From the NCBI RefSeq assembly GCF_016808335.1, contig NC_053138.1, forward strand, positions 57,752,951 to 57,816,950: 64,000 bases of DNA, given 5' to 3'. Positions within the stretch are counted from its first letter, which is position 1, and the number at the start of each line of letters is the position of its first letter. The notes under the pieces are model-generated. The model saw nothing but the letters and a program-made list of their open reading frames with translations, searched no databases and had not been told where the DNA came from. The stretch comes from Panicum virgatum. Lineage: Eukaryota; Streptophyta; Magnoliopsida; Poales; Poaceae. Below, in pieces: positions 56,525 through 64,000 of this stretch. The position numbers and the translations under genes are program-made.

Positions 56525-57320
56525 ACGAGCGATGAGCTGGGACGCATTGCGGCCGGAACCGAAATGTAGTCAGCGACTGAGCGTTGCCGGAGGAGCCGCG
56601 TGCTGGAACAGTGCCGGCGCGGAGAGCACGGTGTTTGACTGCTTGGAGAGAACGACGGAGCACCACTGCAGAATCTCAGGCGCTCGCCTCGTTTCCTGTA
56701 CCGGAGAGAAGTGTTGCTCCATCTGGCGCTGCGCTGCTAGAATCTGCAGTTTCGGCAGGGGACGGTGAGGACATGCGGCGGCGAATAGGTTTGCAGCACT
56801 ACGATAAGTCGATAACAGGTGCCTCCGCCCTCGCTCTCGCCGATTTAGGTGCCGTGATGCCATCTCCGCCTCGATTTCGCAGACGAGTGCGTGCGGAAGA
56901 GGGTGAGGTGGTCGATTACCGCGGCGGTGGGGCCAGCGATGGTCGACGGGAGGAGGAAGGGGAGGCCGAAAGCGGCAGCGGGGCCAGCGCCGGCTGCTGT
57001 GTGTCGCCAGTCGCCCGACGCTGGAGGTCACGGCTGCGCGCCGCCGCGCCAGATCTAGGGGCCGCGCCGCCTGCCGGATGTTGCGCCCCATCTGTTCTTG
57101 CCAGAGCAGCCACACCCGCTCGCTCCGCCGCCTGCCACCGCGTCGTCGCGCCGCGGTGGATCGCCCAGCTGTCTCAATCTCTTGAAGGCTGCAGTCTGGA
57201 CGATAAAGGAGCCGGCGCGCCGCCGTGGTAGGCCGAGCTCGGCCTCTCCTCGACCTCGACGGCCGCGGGGGGGGGGGGGGGGGGGGGGGACTCGCCTCCT
57301 GGCGTGGATCCGAGGAGTGG
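56525..57320 (-). other. GC-rich captured DNA in Helitron B
   Basis: Long overlapping ORFs on both strands (181 codons minus, 215 plus) without recognisable domains. It probably comes from host gene fragments, but the source cannot be named. It ends beside a 23-G run (57267-57289), where base count is doubtful. Confidence 0.35.
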
Positions 57321-57322
57321 AG

Positions 57323-57643
57323 GGCCCCGTTTGGAACGCGCTAGCGCGCGCATTTTTTAAAAAAATCGTATGGATGAAGTACTAAATAAAATTTATTTAC
57401 AAAATATTTTTATGAATGAGTATAACTTTTCGTGATGAATATAATGACGGTAATTAATTGATAATTGGCTACAGTGATGCTACAGTAACAATCCTCGAAT
57501 CACGTGTTCAAAGGCCTTATTAGATCTTTTAGGATTCCTAACGCAGGGTTTCTGGAGTTAATTTTGTAAACTGACTTTGTTTGACACCGTAATTAATGGT
57601 CAAAATTTTCTAGCATTCCCTAGCGCGGGAACCAAACAGGGCC
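57323..57643. mobile_element. MITE with GGCCCYGTTTGG ends, GAG target
   Basis: The ends GGCCCCGTTTGGAACGCGC and, complemented, GGCCCTGTTTGGTTCCCGCG are inverted repeats, flanked by GAG on both sides (57320-57322, 57644-57646). The interior shares GGTAATTAATTGATAATTGG and TACAGTGATGCTACAGTA-type sequence with the MITE at 33117. It inserted into the cargo of Helitron B. Confidence 0.8.
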
Positions 57644-57888
57644 GAGGTGAGGTGAGGGACGCGAAGGTTGGACTGGATGTTGATTTTGAGAAAAATAGAG
57701 GGTTTTTTTGAAAAATAATGTGAAGGGAGACCGGACTTCAGGTTGATTTCACTAAATATTAAGGACTATTTTGCAAAAAGATCGGGACTCGCATATCCGT
57801 TTGCCTGGCCGATCCAAAGGCTGGGAATGAGCGGGGACGTGGCCCAATGGCTAAGCCCAAGCTTGGTCCAGGTTCAGAGGTTTAGAGA

Positions 57889-59331
57889 TTAGGAAAATGA
57901 ATATAAGCTTACTGTGCAAATGGTGGTGGAAACATGAAAATGAAGATGGTCTTTGGCAATCAATTGTTAGAGCAAAAGTATATGGGAGGTGTGAAGGTTG
58001 ATCGGTGCAATTAAGCACAGAATAGACAACTCCCCTGTTTGGTCAGACCTCCTCAAAATTAAACATATTTACATGGCAAATAGAGCTGTGAAAGTAAAGA
58101 ATGGCCTCTCAACTTTGTTTTGGGAAGATATCTGGTTAAAGGACCAACTTCTTTGTGTTCTCTACCCTGTTCTCTATGAGTTGTGCTTAGTTAAGCATGT
58201 GTCTGTGTAACAGTTTTTGTCGAGGCATGCTCAGCTGCTTTGCTCCATATGGTTACCTCCTTTTTTGTTTGACTCGTGGCTTGGTTTGGTGAATGAGGTT
58301 TATACCTATTCTTTCGACAACACCCAGGATGAGGTCTTTTGGAGGTGCAATAAGAATGGTGTCTTTTCTACCAGTTCAGCCTATAACTGACTCCTGGTGA
58401 TTCTGGTTTCTCCTTCGTACACATTTGGAAAGCAAAAATCCCACACAGAGTTAAGGTTTTCAAAACTCTACCCAGGGGTGTGAAACGGGCCCCACCGTTT
58501 TTTCATTAAGAGGAAGTCTAACCGACTAACCGGGTAGAGAAACCCCCCGAACTCTGGCCCGAGGGAGATTTTTTTCTCTCAGCAGTCTGAAATTCGCTTC
58601 TGATGAGATTCGAACTCAGAACCTGAAAGCGCGACGCTACTGGGCCGAGCTAGCCACTTGGGCCGCCCGACTGTTCGCACAGAGTCAAGGTTTTCATGTG
58701 GCTTTTGGAAAATAATGTCGTCCTTGCCAGAGATAATATGATTAGGAGGAATTGGTCGGGATCCCCGACCTGTTACTTTTGCTCAGCTGATAAAAGTATT
58801 GATCATCTTTTCTTTTTATGTCCCGTGGCTAAACTACTCTGGGGGTTGGTTGGCTTATGCCTGGGGGCTGGTAATGTTCCAGGAAACCTCCCATAATATA
58901 AACAATGGATCAAACATTGGTTGCCAGGAGGACACTTTGCCGAGGAGCTCCAACAGCAAACCTTTATCCCCTCTATCGTTTGGTGGCATTCCCTCTCCGA
59001 AGGTGATGTTGACATATTCTCCTACCTTTATGCCAGACAGAGGTTTGTGTGAATGGGACAAGATACAGACCATCCGGACATCAAACTTCTAAGTAGACGA
59101 GTGTTGTGATGGATTGGTATGTGTGAATCGTGAATTCATTGCCAGGTTGAAGTGGTAACGAAGAAGAAATTTGAAGTTTAGTTTTCTAAGTTTCTTTCTT
59201 TATTTTATATAGCTTTTTTCTTGTATCTATGAAACTCGAAGTCTAGAGTGTAAGAATTTTTGTAACTCTTTTGGATGTAGTCATTCGCTTGTGAATGAGT
59301 AAGGTTGGAACTTTTTTCATAATTAAAAAAA
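57889..59331 (+). pseudogene. L1-type LINE ORF2 C-part and 3' UTR (broken)
   Basis: Continues from 55355: RKMNISLLCKWWWKHENEDGLW. After several stops, the zinc-binding RVT domain follows near 58770-58840 (CYFCSADKSIDHLFFLCPVAKLLW). The 3' UTR runs to a short A tract (AATTAAAAAAAG) at about 59331. It is interrupted by the SINE at 58463-58677. Confidence 0.82.
58463..58677 (-). mobile_element. tRNA-derived SINE inserted in the L1
   Basis: The minus strand begins near GGGCGGCCCAAGTGGC and has an A box (GTGGCTAGCTCGG) and a B box (GAGTTCGAATCTC), the internal RNA polymerase III promoter of tRNA-derived SINEs. It is flanked by a 19-bp target duplication, CACAGAGT(T/C)AAGGTTTTCA (58444-58462 and 58678-58696), with one mismatch. 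Removing it restores the L1 frame (KIPHRVKVFMWLLE). It is not a functional tRNA gene. Confidence 0.85.
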
Positions 59332-59456
59332 GTGGTGCGTGCATTTGATATAATCTGGATGTGCTTATGGAATTTGAATGTTTGATTAAGTTATACTCTT
59401 CGTCTTCAACTCATCATGTAATCGCTGCATTGTTCTTTTCAAAAAAAAAAATGGCT

Positions 59457-59494
59457 GCATTGTGCGTCAGTTTTTTTAGGGGCATTGTGCGTCA
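59457..59494. repeat. T-rich micro-insertion with 13-bp direct repeats
   Basis: GCATTGTGCGTCA at 59457-59469 and 59482-59494 flanks GTTTTTTTAGGG. Just before it, GCTGCATTGT at about 59424 recurs at 59454, separated by a TCTTTTC-A(11)-TG spacer, which may be a second event. Confidence 0.5.
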
Positions 59495-59515
59495 ATTGTT
59501 ACGGTGTGGGCCGAG

Positions 59516-60437
59516 CGGCGGCTTTTTTATTTTTATATTTTTTAAAAGCGTGTTTTATAGAAATATATTTTTGATTTCACATTTTATATTTTTGTACCCC
59601 TACCGCCCGGCAGGGGGGCGGCAGGGTAAACAAATATAAATTGTTTTTATGCGGAAGCCCCTGGTGGGAGCCTGCCGCCCCCTGCCGGGCGGCAGGCAGC
59701 CTGCCTCCCGGCAGGCTCCTCCCCCCCCCCCCCCCCCCAAAAAAAATATAAAAGCTGAGCCCCTTTCCTCGCACCCTCATTTCGTGCCCACGAGATTCAG
59801 AGAGGGGAGAGGGAGAGAGGAGGGGTGAGAGAGGTAATTCCACCGGCGAAGCCCTGTCGGATTTTGGATCCGAACCGCAGGTAACCAATATTTCTCAACT
59901 TTTTCATTAAATTTTTTTTGTATATTTAATTCTATGATTAGTATTTTTTATTATTGCAAGCACTTAGGGTTCGGATTAGTGGTTATAATTGAAGCCATAC
60001 CCACTGCTGCTGCCGAGGCTGGACCTTCCGGGAATCCAACGGATGGGTCGTCTCCACCTACAAGAATTCGCAGCATGTAGTTGTGCACGACACACCTTCC
60101 AATGTATTTGTTTGTACGAAACTAAGTATATTGTGTATGTAGTATGCCTAAATGTCTTGTTTAATTAGTTGGCAGTGCGTATTTCTATAGAATTTGGTTG
60201 TAATGAATGAAACCTTCGATGTAATATCTTATGTGGTATCTTGTTTAACGTTCAATTTAAATTTTGTTCATTGTATCAAATTGGTCAGCCCCTTTAGAAT
60301 TCGCTCAGCTTTTATATTTTTGGGGGAGCCTGCCGCCCCCTGCCGGGCGGTAGGGGTACAAAACTGTAAAATATGAAATCGAAAATATATTACTGTAAAA
60401 AATATTTTTAAAAAATATAAAAATAAAAAAGCCGCGG
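59516..60437. mobile_element. Long-inverted-repeat (foldback-like) element
   Basis: The left arm, from CGGCGGCTTTTTTATTTTTA, and the complemented right arm, from CCGCGGCTTTTTTATTTTTA, match over about 140 bp including GTACCCCTACCGCCCGGCAG and AATATAAAAGCTGAGC. The left arm holds about 100 bp more GCCTGCCGCCCGGCAGG-type sequence and an 18-C run (59721-59738). The central part has a leader-like segment and possibly an intron donor (CAGGTAACC near 59877). No transposase was seen. It could be a Mutator-like or foldback element. Confidence 0.6.
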
Positions 60438-62186
60438 AAGAGCGAGCGTCGGAAGGGACTGGGCCGGCTTGGTTTGCTGGACAGTCCACATCGATACAAG
60501 GATCCGACTTTTTTGGGCCCGACCCGCACCGTGGCCCTGACCATGGGCCTGTAGCACACGGCCCAATAATATTTTCAGAGGCTGGTACTTTTTTTTTGTT
60601 TTTGCTGTAAACAACGCTGTGCCACAACCACAAAGCAGTGGATCGTTTCGGTTACAGCTCATCTCGTCTCATCCCTGTCTCGTCTGCCGCGCACATATTA
60701 AGAGTCGCTCAAGTGACTAGCAGTTAAACTATCACAAAAAAATCTAATAATTATTATTATTTATTTCAAAAAAAATTCAAACAAATTTTTTATATTACTG
60801 TAATAATTAAAAATTATTCCGGAACAAATTTGACTGTGGGCAAGTTTATGCTCAAAACATAAAATCTGGAGTAGGAGAGGCTAACAATTCCTTTCCTGGC
60901 AGTAGGGGCGGAGCTATATATATAGCTCTGATGCACCCACGTCAAAATAAAAGTCTAGCATTAATCATCAAATTTTCATCATATAAGAGAGCTAGCAGCA
61001 AATTCATAAACATGCTCTCTCAATTCAGCTCTACCTTCGCCCCGCATGCCAGCACTGTTTTTTTTCAGAGAAATCAATTTTCTGTCGCCAATGCTCGATG
61101 CTACATACACAGCAGAGCATTATTCGCTATTACCAGCATTCGTCCTCATTAGAACATGAACACGATCGACAGCATTTCATAGCCTGTCCCGACATCAATG
61201 ATCTAATGGCTCCGAAGCCTCTGGTCCATCGCCTTGCCATTCCTTGTCTGCTGGACAGATTGCAACTTCTGCCTGGTGCTTGCTTGCTTGCGCGCGCAGC
61301 GGCCAGGCATGTGGCCGGGCTCGTCGCCGTGGCGGACGCTGCCGGGCCGGTGCACGGGACGCAGGCTAGCTGGAGCCTTGATTACCTGTTGCCCCCCACG
61401 AACGAGTACCAGCGACATGCTCAGGCGTTCTGCTGTGCCTGATCGAGCTCAACACCTCAACGAGCACAGGAACAGGTAGACAAAAAGAAATGCAAGCCAA
61501 GGGCACATGCGCAGGCGCTTACACCCGCGGCCGGAAGATCCTCGGGCGGCGGCGGCCGTGGTGGAGGGCACGGCGAGGCGCCGTGGGTGCGCGGCCGTGC
61601 CGTGCCCGTGCGTGCCGGCGGCGGCCGCTTGTCCTTTCCGCGGAGCGCACGGGGGCGGTCTCCCCTGTTTCCATCCCGACTTGCCGTGTCGTGTCGTGTC
61701 GTGTCCCGCACCCAGGCAAATTAAACCAGTCCGTGGATGCGGATTGCGAGAGCCATCAGAATTTGACCGGAGGACTAGAATCCATCAATCAGGCATCCGC
61801 CGGGCATGTTTTTCATCTCGATCTCCTGCACTTATCGGCTCAACAAGCACTCCGATCCATTCGTTCTACTTCTCCTGATCTGATCGCAGATTTAAAAAGC
61901 AGTTTTAATTAGTTTAAACCATACCAATGGATCGGATTCATTCAGTCCAGGCCACATGTCACATCCCCATTGTCCCACGTACGCCAGAAAGGGCCGCCCG
62001 GCGGGGCCCAGGGTCCGGTCTCCGGGGGACATGGTCCAAAAAAATTATTCAGAGACAAGGAAAGAGATGCCCCACCAGACAAGACACCACACAAATCTCT
62101 CTAGCACTGAACTCCCCTTCAGTTCATCAGCCCAACCTCCCTAATCTCCCGTTTACATTACGAGTAAGCATGCATGTTCGGGGGCT
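60438..62186. other. Upstream region of the RTFL gene
   Basis: No gene is recognised. 60438-60900 is unassigned. A perfect 18-bp palindrome GAGCTATATATATAGCTC lies at 60911-60928, next to an AGTAGGGGCGGAGC stretch resembling a CAGGGGCGGAGC transposon end. 61180-61700 is GC-rich with short ORFs on both strands and no recognisable protein. 61700-62186 is probably the distal promoter. Confidence 0.35.
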
Positions 62187-62194
62187 TATAAATA
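62187..62194 (+). promoter_or_regulatory. TATA box of the RTFL gene
   Basis: TATAAATA lies 161 bp before the ATG. It is followed by a C/T-rich leader (CACCTTCCCCTACCACTCGC), which fits a transcript start near 62220. Confidence 0.7.
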
Positions 62195-62354
62195 GCATCA
62201 CCTTCCCCTACCACTCGCTTCATCAGCTCGTATCTCTCATCTCTCCATCCACCACCAACAACCACACCGAATTAACCACACACTGCAGCTTGCAACAGCT
62301 ACCAATTCTAGATCAGGGACAGCTTTGCTCCGCTAACCAGATCATCAGGAAGCA

Positions 62355-62612
62355 ATGGAGATGTACATGGACGGCAAGCAGTGGGCGAAGCTGTCTTCGA
62401 GCTCGAAGAAAGGGAGCCGGAGGTCGGCGGCGGCGGTGGCGCCGGCAGCCGACGAGGGGAGCCCGAGGGGCGTCAGAGCCCGGGCGGCGTCGAGGGGCCC
62501 GGCGGCCAGGTCGTCGGCGTCACGGCGGCTGGCCAGCATGGTGAGGGAGCAGCGGGCGCGGTTCTACATCATGCGCCGCTGCGTCACCATGCTCGTGTGC
62601 TGGAAGGACTAG
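62355..62612 (+). CDS. RTFL/DVL (ROTUNDIFOLIA4-like) small polypeptide
   Basis: Encodes 85 residues. The C-terminal RTFL/DVL domain at about 57-85 (RLASMVREQRARFYIMRRC, then VTMLVCWKD) has the family's fixed RxRxYIMRRCVxMLxCW pattern, here with Phe-Tyr. The N-terminus is basic, Ser/Ala-rich and poorly conserved, as usual. Family members are plant-specific, plasma-membrane-associated peptides; overexpression alters polar cell proliferation and organ shape. The frame has one exon with Met at positions 1, 3 and 5; the first is taken. The TATA box and leader upstream support expression. No lesion seen. Length is within the family range. Confidence 0.93.
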   Translation: MEMYMDGKQWAKLSSSSKKGSRRSAAAVAPAADEGSPRGVRARAASRGPAARSSASRRLASMVREQRARFYIMRRCVTMLVCWKD

Positions 62613-63532
62613 CTGCTGCTGCTGCTGCTTCTGGGCTTCTGGCTGACACCGCCTGAAGGTTGTGGGCTTGTAGGCCCGGGCCCGGCCCATCAGGAGCTCT
62701 ACAGAAGCCACGGGCCCTGCTGGGCCCAGCCCAACCTGAGGGAGAGAGATGTGCCGATGTTTGCTGTGGCCATCCTGTGGTTCCTGGTAGTGTTTCTAGT
62801 GTGCCAACAAATTATAGCTTGGATGTAATTGCTGCCTGAAGCGCAGCTAGCATTGTTGTAAAAACGCTAAGCCATTGTTACTGCTACTCCCCTTTTCTCT
62901 GTTACTGAATTGTGTGGAATACATATCTTGATCACTTTTCATTTTTGTCAAGCGTGCGCCATTATTTGTTGAACTATATTGGCATCAACATGGGACAGAT
63001 GATGGACTGGATGTTTGGATTTGGTACAACTAACCTGTAACCACTGGATACTCAGGCAGAATCTGCATCAACCAAATGGTGGTGGTTTGTGGCTTTGCTG
63101 CACATGGGTGTGCAAATGTGGACTGGACAGTTGGTCGATTGATGGGTCACCACTTTGTCGCTTCCCCTTACAGTTACAGTCACAGGACCTAGCGCCAACA
63201 TGCGTATCCTGACGGTCCACAATTCTCTGACGAAACTGCCATTTAAACTAACAACAACAGTGTATCAGTATGAGCAATCTAGTACTGATAATAATGAACA
63301 TAGACATACCTGTATCGTGATTACCTTGACCTGATTCAAGTGTTTGAACCTTAATTTGTACACATCTGGCGTGTCCGGAGCTCGTGTCCTGTTGCTAACC
63401 GATCGCGGCACATGGATCCTCGTCGCCTCCACTGAACTCACAGGCTAATGCATGATGGGTTCAGGTTAGCAAGTGCAAAAGGAACACTAACTACCATGCA
63501 TGAGCATCTCTCTCTCTAACGCACCATGCTTA
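62613..63532 (+). other. RTFL 3' UTR and downstream spacer
   Basis: The likely 3' UTR runs to about 62900 (TGTAAAAACGCTAAGCC and neighbouring AT-rich signals). The rest, including a 65-codon ORF at 63015, shows nothing I recognise. Confidence 0.4.
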
Positions 63533-63765
63533 GGCAGAATTTAGTTCCCAAACTTTTTTTGCACAGTATCCGTCACATCGAGTTTTCAGACACATGTATG
63601 GAGCATTAAATGCAATTGAAAAAATAACTAATTACAGAGTCTAATTGATTCATACGAGATGAATCTAATAACGTTAATTAATTCATAATTAGATATTAAT
63701 TGTCAAGTAACAACGAAACATGCTACGGTACCGAATCCAAATTTTTTCACCAACTAAACACCCCC
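63533..63765. mobile_element. Tourist-like MITE, TTA target
   Basis: The left end GGCAGAATTTAGTTCCCAAA and the complemented right end GGGGGTGTTTAGTTGGTG are imperfect inverted repeats, with TTA on both sides (63530-63532, 63766-63768). The interior CACATGTATGGAGCATTAAATG and ACGAGATGAATCTAATAACG is typical of an abundant grass MITE group. The last 230 bases of the window show nothing further. Confidence 0.75.
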
Positions 63766-64000
63766 TTAGTATATCAGGGGCAGGCACACAGTTTGCACTT
63801 TGCATGCCGATTTGAAAAATACGTGCGTCTCCGTTGCAATCTTTCGGCTGCATGTCGGCACACCGATCGATTGCGCCCGTTACTTAACCGTCGTCGCAGC
63901 GTGACGCCATGATGCGCCGACGTCGCGGCCGGGACACGCGTCAGGGAGCTAGCAGCTAAGCCGGCCGCTTGACCGGCCGCCGGTCAAATCATGACGCGCA

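Larger units (their letters stand above)
55356..57888 (-). mobile_element. Non-autonomous Helitron B inserted in the L1
   Basis: In minus orientation: the 5' end TCTCTAAACCTCTGAACC is at 57888 and the 3' end is at 55356 with hairpin GGTGCGGC-AAG-GCCGCGCC and TGGTTTCTAG. It sits between A (55355) and T (57889) with no target duplication. Joining the flanks gives an uninterrupted L1 frame (GLGIKN, I, RKMNISLLCKWWWK), which proves both ends to the base. It contains a Stowaway-like fragment, a MITE and GC-rich captured DNA but no Rep/helicase. Confidence 0.9.

Noticed and set aside
58580..58677. Possible tRNA gene on the minus strand
   Set aside because: It has A and B boxes but lies in a 215-bp insertion with a 19-bp target duplication and lacks a complete cloverleaf; it is a SINE.
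61098..61711. Short ORFs upstream of the RTFL gene (114 codons plus, 84 codons minus)
   Set aside because: No conserved motif, and overlapping open frames on both strands are expected from base composition.
1..64000. CRISPR arrays, bacterial operons, rRNA genes
   Set aside because: No regularly spaced identical repeats, no rRNA sequence and no prokaryotic gene arrangement were seen; the window is plant nuclear DNA.

Overview
The window is nuclear DNA from a grass (Poaceae, inferred). The signs are an intronless GRAS gene whose 5' half is very GC-rich, Tourist- and Stowaway-like MITEs, long-LTR Gypsy and Copia elements, an RTE LINE with the tail usual in plants, and several small Helitrons. 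It holds only two gene models that look intact: a GRAS transcription factor of the LISCL type (10343-12529, +) and a small RTFL/DVL peptide gene (62355-62612, +). A third gene, a CC-NB-LRR resistance gene on the minus strand (51108 down to about 33560), is a multiply broken pseudogene. Nearly everything else is transposable elements, often inside one another.

Layout. 213-4140: candidate Helitron A, with a GC-rich cargo and a Stowaway-like MITE. 4440-4830: CACTA-like fragment. 5889-7776: a Stowaway MITE, a 3-bp-TSD MITE and an 861-bp TAA-flanked element with GC-rich cargo. 10343-12529: GRAS gene, followed by degenerate tandem copies of its 3' flank (12866-15130). 14314-17266 and 28575-32528 are two copies of one segmental duplication; each carries insertions the other lacks. 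Between them lie a Tekay-like LTR with its primer binding site (17267-19890), the 3' half of a Tat/Retand-like Gypsy element with an antisense ORF and an LTR (20110-25371), and a 5'-truncated RTE LINE with a 14-bp target duplication (26471-27809).

33.1-51.1 kb: the NLR pseudogene. Its LRR exon is split by a 14.4-kb Copia element (34132-48564). The RNase H region of that Copia element is in turn split by a 3.4-kb solo LTR (41864-45225) with a perfect 5-bp target duplication. 51.2-54.3 kb holds smaller DNA-transposon remnants. 54299-59331 is an L1 LINE split by Helitron B (55356-57888), which carries a MITE, and by a tRNA-derived SINE (58463-58677). Removing each insertion and one copy of its target restores the host reading frame, so the order of events can be read directly. 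59516-60437 is an inverted-repeat element. The RTFL gene and a last MITE close the window.

I see no evidence of a new multi-gene system. The least ordinary observations are four tiny T-rich insertions flanked by 8-17-bp direct repeats, two of them with paralogous empty sites; the dense array of CACCGG/CCGGTG motifs in the Copia LTRs; and two Helitrons with near-identical 3' ends but different 5' ends. All boundaries were read by eye; no alignment or database search was run.
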